Source of the DNA: Actinomycetota bacterium
GTDB taxonomy: Bacteria > Actinomycetota > Thermoleophilia > RBG-16-64-13
DNA: 14,376 nucleotides
Assembly (NCBI GenBank): GCA_023488925.1
Contig: JAMDDA010000175.1
Location: forward strand, 1 to 14,376
Direction of reading: 5' to 3'
In this document: positions 7,142 to 12,409 of the stretch, one piece after another
Position numbering within the stretch: the first letter of the stretch is position 1
How the letters are laid out: the number at the start of each line of letters is the position of its first letter
The notes under the pieces: model-generated
The model's database searches: none
What the model was told of the DNA's origin: nothing
Seen by the model: the letters and a program-made list of their open reading frames with translations, nothing else
Position numbers and translations under genes: made by a program

Positions 7142-7163
7142 GACCCCCGCCGCGGCGGGGGTC
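7142..7163 (+). terminator. Perfect GC-rich palindrome, possible terminator hairpin after the kinase
   Basis: Positions 7142-7163 form an uninterrupted 22-base palindrome (GACCCCCGCCG and its complement). There is no T-run after it, so it is either a weak or factor-dependent terminator or merely an RNA-stabilising hairpin. Confidence 0.4.
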
Positions 7164-7209
7164 CAACGTAAAGGTAGGGTAAAGCTCTCGGTTTTGCGGT
7201 CGGCGGATC

Positions 7210-7238
7210 TTCCCATCTACTACGCGGCGTAGTAATAT
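7210..7238 (+). promoter_or_regulatory. Promoter with an operator-like palindrome filling its spacer
   Basis: A candidate -35 TTCCCA (7210-7215) and -10 TAATAT (7233-7238) are 17 bases apart. Between and overlapping them, 7218-7234 is a perfect inverted repeat, TACTACGC-G-GCGTAGTA. The half-site TACTAC/GTAGTA resembles operators of the BlaI/MecI/CopY repressor family, although the gap between half-sites here is five bases rather than the usual four. A repressor bound here would block polymerase. The downstream gene starts at 7330. Confidence 0.55.
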
Positions 7239-7329
7239 AGGGCGCGTGGCGCGAACGGCGCTGCGGGTGGTGGAAACGCAAAGAGCGGCCTGCCCGGGCC
7301 GGGTGCTCGGCAGCAAGGAGGATCAGACC

Positions 7330-7548
7330 GTGCGACGGACTTCTCGGACCCTTCTGGTGATGGTGGTGGCAGCGGCGCTCTTGGCCCTGGCGGCTGTTCC
7401 CGCCCTGGCGGCGCCCGACACACCCGCGGCCGCGCAGCCCGGTCTCCACAAAGCGCACTGTGCGACCATGGGTACGCCCGGGCATGCGAAGGTGCCCGTC
7501 GTCTGCCCCATGACCCCGGACATGTGCGCGGGCATGCCGGCCGCTTGA
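7330..7548 (+). CDS. Small secreted Met/His/Cys-rich protein, possible metal binder
   Basis: A 72-residue protein from GTG at 7330, with AAGGAGG eight bases upstream. Residues 1-27 form a classical signal peptide: RRTSR, then a hydrophobic LLVMVVAAALLALAAV core and an ALA-type cleavage site. The mature part, about 45 residues, is low in aromatics and rich in soft-metal ligands: His40, His43, Cys44, Met47, His52, Cys59, Met61, Met65, Cys66 and Met69, arranged as HKAHC, CPM and DMCAGM. I do not recognise a family. The ligand pattern suggests exported binding of copper or a similar metal, or a redox role, but this is inference only. It is a single-gene unit, with its own operator-bearing promoter upstream and a clear terminator downstream. 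Confidence 0.75.
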   Translation: MRRTSRTLLVMVVAAALLALAAVPALAAPDTPAAAQPGLHKAHCATMGTPGHAKVPVVCPMTPDMCAGMPAA

Positions 7549-7581
7549 GAAAACCCTCCTTCCCTCTCTCCCTCAGTGTGG

Positions 7582-7620
7582 GACCCCGGTGGTGTGGCAG
7601 CGCCGGGGTCTCCTCCTTTT
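7582..7620 (+). terminator. Intrinsic terminator of the small secreted protein gene
   Basis: An 8-bp perfect stem, GACCCCGG (7582-7589) with CCGGGGTC (7603-7610), is followed by the pyrimidine/T-rich tail TCCTCCTTTT. It begins 34 bases after the stop codon. Confidence 0.8.
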
Positions 7621-7778
7621 CACGGGTCGCCGGCCTGCACCGCATGGCCCGCCTGCCGGTGTAGGCGCGGCCACCTGCTTCACGCCGCCGCCGTGCCTGC
7701 CGGAGCTACGGGGAGGGTAATCTCCGTCTCCGGGGCAGGCGGACCTGCCTCGCAGCTTCGCGCCGCCTTCCCGCTTTC

Positions 7779-7807
7779 TTGAAATGGTAAATCCCCTCCG
7801 GTATCAT
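7779..7807 (+). promoter_or_regulatory. Sigma-70-type promoter of the tRNA-Tyr/Thr/Met cluster
   Basis: TTGAAA (7779-7784) and TATCAT (7802-7807) have a 17-base spacer, a near-consensus pair. Transcription should start near 7814, about 20 bases before tRNA-Tyr. The preceding gap 7621-7778 holds GC-rich inverted repeats (GCCTGCC...GGAG with CTCC...GGCAGGC) and no gene. Confidence 0.75.
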
Positions 7808-7835
7808 CGGCATTCGCCCCGAAGGCGGTAGCCGT

Positions 7836-7919
<84 letters not shown>

Positions 7920-7970
7920 CTCCCTATCATCCCTGGGGTCCGGAGCGGCGGAACGTTGGCTCGGGATCGG

Positions 7971-8043
7971 GCCTCCATAGCTCAGCTGGCAGAGCACTTC
8001 CATGGTAAGGAAGGGGTCATCGGTTCGAATCCGATTGGAGGCT
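7971..8043 (+). tRNA. tRNA-Thr, anticodon GGT
   Basis: Acceptor GCCTCCA/TGGAGGC, D arm GCTC/GAGC, anticodon stem CTTCC/GGAAG with loop ATGGTAA (anticodon GGT, reading ACC), T arm ATCGG-TTCGAAT-CCGAT, discriminator T. CCA is not encoded. It is the second tRNA-Thr in the window and sits in the cluster before rpmG. Confidence 0.95.
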
Positions 8044-8059
8044 CTCGGCGCATATGTCC

Positions 8060-8136
8060 GGCGGCGTAGCTCAGTTGGTCAGAGCAGCGGAATCATAATC
8101 CGCGAGTCCGGGGTTCGAATCCCTGCGCCGCTACCA
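8060..8136 (+). tRNA. tRNA-Met (elongator), anticodon CAT
   Basis: Acceptor GGCGGCG/CGCCGCT (one G-U pair), D arm GCTC/GAGC, anticodon stem GCGGA/TCCGC with loop ATCATAA (anticodon CAT), T arm CGGGG-TTCGAAT-CCCTG. CCA is encoded at 8134-8136. It lacks the three G-C pairs of an initiator anticodon stem. Position after tRNA-Thr and before rpmG favours elongator Met over a lysidine-type tRNA-Ile. Confidence 0.92.
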
Positions 8137-8145
8137 GCTCGTTCG

Positions 8146-8184
8146 CCCAGGGTGCGGTCCGGTGGGGCCGCCACCTTGGGTTTT
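8146..8184 (+). terminator. Intrinsic terminator after the tRNA-Tyr/Thr/Met cluster
   Basis: CCCAGGGTG (8146-8154) pairs with CACCTTGGG (8172-8180) with one G-U. An inner stem GCGGTCC/GGGGCCGC extends it, and TTTT follows at 8181-8184. Its 3' arm overlaps the -35 element of the rpmG promoter. Confidence 0.8.
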
Positions 8185-8205
8185 ATGTGTGCGCTGTGGT
8201 AGCAT
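8176..8205 (+). promoter_or_regulatory. Promoter of rpmG
   Basis: TTGGGT (8176-8181) and TAGCAT (8200-8205) have an 18-base spacer and a TG motif just before the -10 (extended -10 type). The start of transcription should be near 8212, with rpmG at 8239. Confidence 0.6.
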
Positions 8206-8238
8206 GCTGGATTACTCTAGGTAGGGATAGGTGAAGTA

Positions 8239-8388
8239 ATGCGGGTACGCGTGACGATGGCTTGCCAGGAGTGCAAGCGCCGCAACTACACGACCATGAA
8301 GAACAAGCGGAACGATCCGGAGCGGATCGAGCTGCAGAAGTTCTGCAGGTGGTGCGGCACGCACACCGTGCACAAGGAGACCAAGTAG
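8239..8388 (+). CDS. rpmG: Large-subunit ribosomal protein bL33
   Basis: A 49-residue basic protein with the bL33 pattern: [40 protein letters not shown]. The two Cys pairs (CQEC and CRWC) form the zinc ribbon, so this is the zinc-containing (C+) paralogue. It is a structural component of the 50S subunit. The start ATG at 8239 is preceded by TAGGTGAA. It is placed, as in Actinobacteriota, between tRNA-Met and tRNA-Trp, upstream of secE and nusG. In organisms that also keep a Cys-free paralogue, zinc limitation switches between the two; I see no Zur site here. Confidence 0.97.
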   Translation: MRVRVTMACQECKRRNYTTMKNKRNDPERIELQKFCRWCGTHTVHKETK

Positions 8389-8440
8389 CGGATCCCTCCC
8401 CGCCGGGGTGGGGCGACGCTGCTTTCGAACGGAGTCACGC

Positions 8441-8516
8441 AGGGCAGTAGCTCCAACGGTAGAGCGCCGGTCTCCAAAACCGGATGTTGGGGGTTCGAAT
8501 CCCTCCTGCCCTGCCA
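8441..8516 (+). tRNA. tRNA-Trp, anticodon CCA
   Basis: Acceptor AGGGCAG/CTGCCCT, D arm GCTC/GAGC, anticodon stem CCGGT/ACCGG with loop CTCCAAA (anticodon CCA), T arm GGGGG-TTCGAAT-CCCTC, discriminator G, encoded CCA at 8514-8516. It lies between rpmG and secE, 30 bases before the secE start. No separate promoter is evident, so it is probably processed from the rpmG or secE transcript. Confidence 0.96.
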
Positions 8517-8546
8517 GTTCTTTTTGAGAAAGGCGCAGCGAGCACC

Positions 8547-8831
8547 ATGGCGAGAACGACGACCAAGACCACAACCAAGGCGCCGGCGAAGGCCGCCCCG
8601 GCTCAGCGGAGCGTCCGGCCGGCCGTCGCGGCGGGCGGCGCTGCCGGGCGCAGCCCGCGTCGCTTCCTGCGCGAGGTTCGGGTCGAGATGGGGAAGGTCA
8701 CCTGGCCGCCCCGCCCCGAGCTCATTCAGGCCACCTGGGTGGTCTTGATCGCCGTGGCCATCGCGGCGGCCTACATCGGTCTGCTCGACTTGGTGTGGTC
8801 GCAGCTGGTGAGCCTGGCCCGTCTCGGGTAG
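8547..8831 (+). CDS. secE: Preprotein translocase subunit SecE
   Basis: A 94-residue protein. Residues 1-36 are a low-complexity Ala/Thr/Lys tail. Residues 37-57 hold the SecE amphipathic helix and hinge (RRFLREVRVEMGKVTWPPRP), followed by a single membrane helix at about 62-84. SecE clamps SecY in the plasma-membrane translocon. The single-TM form is usual for Gram-positive and most non-enteric bacteria. The start ATG at 8547 is chosen because it follows tRNA-Trp directly; a frame opening at 8484 would overlap the tRNA. The ribosome-binding site is weak (AGAAAGG about 12 bases upstream). nusG follows after 35 bases, the near-universal secE-nusG pair. Confidence 0.95.
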   Translation: MARTTTKTTTKAPAKAAPAQRSVRPAVAAGGAAGRSPRRFLREVRVEMGKVTWPPRPELIQATWVVLIAVAIAAAYIGLLDLVWSQLVSLARLG

Positions 8832-8866
8832 GCCCGGGTCCACGCGACGAGGGGATAAGAGCCGCC

Positions 8867-9391
8867 ATGCAGGCGAAGTGGTACGTGATCAACACCTACT
8901 CGGGCCACGAGAACAAGGCCCGGGCGAACCTCGAGCACCGCATCCAGTCGATGGGGCAGGCGGAGTTCTTCGAGGATATCGTCGTGCCCACCGAGCAGGT
9001 GGTGGAGACCAAGGGCGGGGAGAAGGTGCAGGTCGAGAAGCGGATCTTCCCCGGATACATCCTGGTGCGCATGGTGCTCACCGACGACTCCTGGTCGCTC
9101 GTGAAGAACACCCCGGGTGTCACCGGTTTCGTGGGTTCCGACAACAAGCCGACGCCTCTCAGCCCCGCCGAGGTCGACCGCATCCTGCACACCTCCACGG
9201 CCGAGAAACCCAAGGCCAAGGCCGAGTTCTCGGTGGGCGACCAGGTGCGGGTGGTCAGCGGTCCGCTCACCGATTTCACGGGCGAGGTGGCCGAGGTCAA
9301 CGCCGAGCAGAGCAAGCTCAAGGTGATGGTTTCGATCTTCGGGCGGGATACACCCACCGAGCTCGGGTTCGAGCAGGTGAAAAAGGTCTAG
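8867..9391 (+). CDS. nusG: Transcription elongation/termination factor NusG
   Basis: A 174-residue protein. The NGN domain (1-about 115) shows KWYVINTYSGHENKARANLE, IVVPTEQVVE, the FPGYILVRM core and NTPGVTGFVG. The KOW domain (about 125-174) shows FSVGDQVRVVSGPLTDFTGE and ends EQVKKV. NusG binds RNA polymerase, modifies pausing and links to Rho and the ribosome. It is of ordinary length, without the long acidic N-terminus of many Actinobacteria. The start ATG at 8867 follows GAGGGGATA. Its TAG stop (9389-9391) lies inside the left terminal repeat of the element at 9388-9504, so the element abuts or even supplies the stop. Confidence 0.97.
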   Translation: MQAKWYVINTYSGHENKARANLEHRIQSMGQAEFFEDIVVPTEQVVETKGGEKVQVEKRIFPGYILVRMVLTDDSWSLVKNTPGVTGFVGSDNKPTPLSPAEVDRILHTSTAEKPKAKAEFSVGDQVRVVSGPLTDFTGEVAEVNAEQSKLKVMVSIFGRDTPTELGFEQVKKV

Positions 9392-9504
9392 CAGGCTGCG
9401 GAAGAACCATCTTCGCGCCACGTTCGGTCGCGGCCGAGAGCCAAGATGCAGGTGTTCTTGGTCTCCGAACGTGGCGGTCATGGTCTTTTTCAGCAGCCTG
9501 CTAG
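9388..9504. repeat. Palindromic element E1 (117 bp, MITE-like) between nusG and rplK
   Basis: The ends are inverted repeats: CTAGCAGGCTGC at 9388-9399 and GCAGCCTGCTAG at 9493-9504. An inner inverted repeat is CGCCACGTTCGG (from 9417) with CCGAACGTGGCG (to 9477). A T-rich stretch (TCTTTTTC) follows the inner repeat, so transcription from nusG could form a hairpin with a T-run. It encodes no protein. Related copies are at 10817-10931 and 2821-2932. Confidence 0.85.
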
Positions 9505-9562
9505 GGAAAAGAAAACGGGCCGGACCCGGCGGGCGTCCGGACGAGCGCACTGGAGAGGCGAC

Positions 9563-9985
9563 GTGGCGAAGAAAGTCAGGGCGATCATCAAGCTGCAGAT
9601 CAACGCGGGGCAGGCGAACCCGGCTCCCCCGGTGGGTCCCGCGCTCGGCCAGCACGGGGTCAACATCATGGAGTTCTGTAAGGCGTACAACGCGCAGACG
9701 CAGGACAAGGCGGGCACGGTCATCCCGGTGGAGATCACGGTCTATGAAGACCGGTCCTTCACCTTCCAACTGAAGACGCCGCCGGCGGCGGTCCTCATCC
9801 GCCAGGCGGCCGGCATCGCCAAGGGTTCGGGCAACCCCCGGCGGGAGAAAGTGGGCACCATCACCCGGGATCAGCTGCGGCAGATCGCGGAGGCCAAGCT
9901 CCCCGACCTGAACGCGAACGACGTGGAAGCCGCCATGAACATTCTGGCCGGCACGGCCCGCAGCATGGGCGTGGTAGTGGAATAA
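9563..9985 (+). CDS. rplK: Large-subunit ribosomal protein uL11
   Basis: A 140-residue protein from GTG at 9563 (GGAGAGG four bases before). It carries the L11 hallmarks [51 protein letters not shown] and the C-terminal [17 protein letters not shown]. It binds 23S rRNA at the GTPase-associated centre with L10/L12. An upstream in-frame extension would run into the repeat element and is not family-like. It pairs with rplA downstream, as is usual; the 112-base gap contains three hairpins. Confidence 0.97.
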   Translation: MAKKVRAIIKLQINAGQANPAPPVGPALGQHGVNIMEFCKAYNAQTQDKAGTVIPVEITVYEDRSFTFQLKTPPAAVLIRQAAGIAKGSGNPRREKVGTITRDQLRQIAEAKLPDLNANDVEAAMNILAGTARSMGVVVE

Positions 9986-9998
9986 CATCCGGAGGAAG

Positions 9999-10074
9999 CC
10001 GGCGGGCGGCACCCGCCGGGGCAAGGGAACGGCCCGCCGGGGGCGGGCCCGACAGGTGGGAGGGCCGACGGCCC
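9999..10074 (+). other. Three consecutive perfect GC hairpins in the rplK-rplA gap
   Basis: Stems are CCGGCGGG/CCCGCCGG (9999-10019), GGCCCGCC/GGCGGGCC (10031-10049) and GGGCC/GGCCC (10062-10074). None is followed by a T-run, so they are not typical terminators. They may stabilise mRNA, set a processing site or be an L1 target. I did not recognise the standard L1-binding fold. Confidence 0.5.
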
Positions 10075-10097
10075 GCAGGTACCACCGGGAGGTATCG

Positions 10098-10817
10098 ATG
10101 AGCAGGGATTCCAAGAGGTTCAAAGAGGCCAAGAGGGGCGTCGAGCCCGGTCGTGTCTACAGTCCGCTGGAGGCGATACGTCTGCTCAAGGCGATGCACA
10201 CGGCCAACTTCGACGAGACCATGGAGGTCCACATCAAGCTGGGCATCAACCCGCGGCATGCCGACCAACAGGTGCGGGGCACGCTCATGTTGCCCCACGG
10301 CACGGGCAAGACCATGCGGGTGGCCGTCTTCGCCAAGGGTGACAAGGCCCAGGAAGCCCAGGAGGCCGGCGCCGACATCGTGGGCGCCGAGGATCTGGCG
10401 GCCCAGGTCGAGCAGGGCTTTCTCGACTTCGACGCAGCCATCGCCACCCCCGATATGATGGGCGTGGTGGGCAAGCTCGGCCGCATCCTGGGTCCGCGGG
10501 GCCTCATGCCGAATCCCAAGGCGGGCACGGTCACCTTCGACGTAGGCAAGGCGGTCAAAGACACGAAGGCCGGCAAGATCGAGTACCGCACCGACAAGTT
10601 CGGCGTAGTCCACCTGATCATCGGCAAGAAGTCCTTCGACGAGCGCCGCCTGGTCGAGAACTACGGCGAGCTGCTGGAAGAGCTCATCCGGGCCAAGCCG
10701 GCGGCGGCCAAGGGGAAGTACCTGCGCTCCATCACCATCACCAGCACCATGGGGCCGGGCATCCCGGTGGACACCGCCAAGACGCGGGGCTTTCTGGAAG
10801 AAGACGCCGTCGCGTAA
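10098..10817 (+). CDS. rplA: Large-subunit ribosomal protein uL1
   Basis: A 239-residue protein with the L1 patterns [37 protein letters not shown], the signature [19 protein letters not shown] and the C-terminal [21 protein letters not shown]1 forms the mobile stalk of the 50S subunit at the E site and in many bacteria represses its own operon. ATG at 10098 follows GGGAGG at a five-base spacing; a longer frame from 10056 lacks such a site. The TAA stop (10815-10817) touches the left end of the repeat element E2, mirroring the arrangement at nusG. Confidence 0.97.
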   Translation: MSRDSKRFKEAKRGVEPGRVYSPLEAIRLLKAMHTANFDETMEVHIKLGINPRHADQQVRGTLMLPHGTGKTMRVAVFAKGDKAQEAQEAGADIVGAEDLAAQVEQGFLDFDAAIATPDMMGVVGKLGRILGPRGLMPNPKAGTVTFDVGKAVKDTKAGKIEYRTDKFGVVHLIIGKKSFDERRLVENYGELLEELIRAKPAAAKGKYLRSITITSTMGPGIPVDTAKTRGFLEEDAVA

Positions 10818-10931
10818 CAGGCCGTTGAAGAGCCCGGGATCACGCCACGTTCGGCCGCGGGCAAGAGCCAGGGCGCAGCGTTATTCGTCTCCGAACGTGG
10901 CGGTCACGGCCTTCCTTTTTCGGCAGCCTGT
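10817..10931. repeat. Palindromic element E2 (115 bp, MITE-like) between rplA and rplJ
   Basis: The ends are ACAGGCCGTTGAAGAG (10817-10832) and TTTTTCGGCAGCCTGT (to 10931), imperfect inverted repeats. The inner pair is CGCCACGTTCGG (from 10844) and CCGAACGTGGCG (to 10902). The right part (CCGAACGTGGCGGTCA) is identical to E1, and the left 29 bases are identical to E3 at 2821. CTTCCTTTTT follows the inner stem. Confidence 0.85.
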
Positions 10932-11090
10932 CAGCAGTACTCTGCCGGATTACTGCCGGGCCTGCTCTTCCCACGCCGAGAAAGAGTGCGGCGGAAGCGC
11001 TCGGCGGGCGAAGGCGCGAACCAGGCCGGAAGCACCGGCTACTGCGGTTTTGTGCGGCGGCCGCCGGGCGCCGGTCCCGGGACCGCGGGC

Positions 11091-11119
11091 TTGCGGGGGC
11101 GGGGCTCCATGGGTATACT
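11091..11119 (+). promoter_or_regulatory. Promoter of the rplJ-rplL unit
   Basis: TTGCGG (11091-11096) and TATACT (11114-11119) have a 17-base spacer. Transcription should start near 11126, exactly at the beginning of the L10 leader. The gap 10932-11090 upstream holds no gene. Confidence 0.75.
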
Positions 11120-11126
11120 CGTCGCG

Positions 11127-11210
11127 CCCAAGAAGCCGGAGACAGCTGGCGCCGCCTGCGGAGCGGCTTAATCGGACCGGGTGCCGGCCTGCCAGCCGAG
11201 GCGGAAACGT
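11127..11210 (+). promoter_or_regulatory. L10-binding ribosomal protein leader of rplJ
   Basis: The leader contains the conserved pieces of the bacterial L10 leader: CCGGAGACAGCTGGCGCC near 11135-11152, GGCTTAAT near 11165-11172, and CCTGCCAGCCGAGGCGG near 11188-11204. In this family L10 (with L7/L12) binds the folded leader and represses rplJL when ribosomal protein is in excess. Here it lies between the promoter and an intrinsic terminator, so control may be by attenuation. Boundaries are approximate. Confidence 0.75.
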
Positions 11211-11243
11211 ACGCGCATCCGCGCGCAAGCGCGTGAGCCACGA

Positions 11244-11278
11244 CGTCCACCTCTGTCTCAGGGGTGGACGATTTTTTT
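11244..11278 (+). terminator. Intrinsic terminator/attenuator just before rplJ
   Basis: CGTCCACCTC (11244-11253) pairs with GGGGTGGACG (11261-11270), one pair being T-G, with a 7-base loop. Seven T residues follow (11272-11278). The rplJ ribosome-binding site AAAGGAGG begins only three bases later, so the hairpin can control both transcription and translation. Confidence 0.85.
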
Positions 11279-11296
11279 GGAAAGGAGGCGAAGTCC

Positions 11297-11821
11297 ATGC
11301 TGAAGTCCGAGAAGGTCGCGGTGGTCGACGCGATCATCGCCGCTCTGAAGTCCGCCGAGACGTATTACCTCGTCGATTTCCGCGGCCTCTCTGTCGCCGA
11401 GGCCGTGGATCTGCGGGGGCGCCTGCGGCAGAGCGGGGCCACACTCACCGTGGTGAAGAACACCTTGGCCCGCCGGGCGGCCGCCGAAGTTGGCCTGCAG
11501 GGCCTCGAGACGTTGCTCCAGGGCCCGACCGCCATCACGTTTTGCGCCGACGACCCGGTGGCACCGGCCAAGACGCTGCAGGGATTCATCAAGGAGAAGA
11601 AGAAGCTCGCCATCAAGGGTGGGTATATGCAGCACCGGGTCCTCGCGGCCGCCCAGGTGGAGCAGCTGGCCTCTCTGCCGACCCGCGAGGAACTCATCGC
11701 CAAGGTCGTGGGGGGCATCGCCGCGCCGCTGTACGGGCTGGCCAACGTTCTCACCGGTCCCGTGCGCGGGCTGGTCGTGGCCCTCGACCAGATCCGGGAG
11801 CAGAAAGCCCAAGCCGCGTAA
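11297..11821 (+). CDS. rplJ: Large-subunit ribosomal protein uL10
   Basis: A 174-residue protein with the L10 pattern: KSEKVAVVDAIIAALKSAET, YYLVDFRGLSVAEAVDLRGR, LTVVKNTLARRAA, GPTAITF, VLAAAQVEQLASLPTREEL and the C-terminal helix RGLVVALDQIREQKAQ that carries L7/L12 dimers. It anchors the ribosomal stalk to 23S rRNA. ATG at 11297 has AAAGGAGG eight bases upstream. It is controlled by the L10 leader and attenuator in front and followed after 62 bases by rplL. Confidence 0.97.
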   Translation: MLKSEKVAVVDAIIAALKSAETYYLVDFRGLSVAEAVDLRGRLRQSGATLTVVKNTLARRAAAEVGLQGLETLLQGPTAITFCADDPVAPAKTLQGFIKEKKKLAIKGGYMQHRVLAAAQVEQLASLPTREELIAKVVGGIAAPLYGLANVLTGPVRGLVVALDQIREQKAQAA

Positions 11822-11838
11822 GTCCGTGAACCGTTGGT

Positions 11839-11855
11839 GGGGCGTGTGGCGCCCC
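11839..11855 (+). other. Short hairpin between rplJ and rplL
   Basis: GGGGCG (11839-11844) and CGCCCC (11850-11855) form a 6-bp stem with a 5-base loop and no T-run. It may influence relative expression of L10 and L7/L12, which is needed in several-fold excess. Confidence 0.4.
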
Positions 11856-11883
11856 CGTTCAGTCACCAGGAGGTTGTGAGTCG

Positions 11884-12252
11884 ATGACACCACAAGAGCT
11901 GATCGAAGAGATCAAGAAGATGACCGTTCTCGAGCTGGCCGAGGTTGTCAAGGCCCTGGAAGAGGAGTTCGGCGTGACCGCGGCCGCCCCCGTGGCTGTG
12001 GCCGCCGCTCCGGCCGCCGCGGCCGAGGCCGAGGAAGAGAAGACCGAGTTCGATGTGATCCTCTCCGCGGCCGGCGACAAGAAGATCCAGGTGATCAAGG
12101 TGGTGCGTGCGGTCACCGGCCTCGGCTTGAAAGAAGCGAAGGAACTAGTCGACGGCGCCCCGAACCCGGTCAAGCAAGGGATCAGCAAGGAAGAGGCCGA
12201 GGATCTGAAGAAGCAGCTCGAAGAAGCCGGAGCCTCCGTGGAGATCAAGTAG
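11884..12252 (+). CDS. rplL: Ribosomal protein bL12 (L7/L12)
   Basis: A 122-residue acidic protein. The N-terminal dimerisation helices ([28 protein letters not shown]) are followed by an Ala/Pro-rich hinge (about 37-55) and the C-terminal domain [56 protein letters not shown]. It recruits translation GTPases to the stalk. ATG at 11884 has AGGAGG ten bases upstream. Its length and order are standard. Confidence 0.98.
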   Translation: MTPQELIEEIKKMTVLELAEVVKALEEEFGVTAAAPVAVAAAPAAAAEAEEEKTEFDVILSAAGDKKIQVIKVVRAVTGLGLKEAKELVDGAPNPVKQGISKEEAEDLKKQLEEAGASVEIK

Positions 12253-12282
12253 GATCGCTCAGCGCAGCAGGCGTGCGCCGAG

Positions 12283-12328
12283 ACAAGCCCGTCGGGCGCG
12301 GTTGTCCGCGACCCGCCGGGCTTGTTTT
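12283..12328 (+). terminator. Intrinsic terminator/attenuator between rplL and rpoB
   Basis: ACAAGCCCGTCGGG at 12283-12296 pairs with CCCGCCGGGCTTGT at 12312-12325 over 14 positions with one mismatch, followed by TTT. A partial terminator here is a known way to make far more L7/L12 than RNA polymerase beta. A weak promoter-like pair (TTGTTT 12322-12327, TAACAT 12346-12351, 18-base spacer) overlaps and could give rpoB separate transcription. Confidence 0.8.
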
Positions 12329-12409
12329 CGTCCGGCACTGAGTGGTAACATTCAAGTTTGCGCATTCAACCAGTGCAAACCCCCCGAGCATTGCGAGGAG
12401 TGAGCCCGT

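Noticed and set aside
8212..8843. Minus-strand open frames with QEGFEPPTSGFG and RRDSNPQHPVLETG
   Set aside because: They are antisense translations across tRNA-Trp and rpmG/secE; these phrases recur in databases as tRNA-derived false proteins.
10825..11829. Plus-strand open frame of 334 codons over the rplJ leader and gene
   Set aside because: It runs out of frame through the repeat element E2, the L10 leader and rplJ, with Arg/Gly/Pro-rich composition and no ribosome-binding site.
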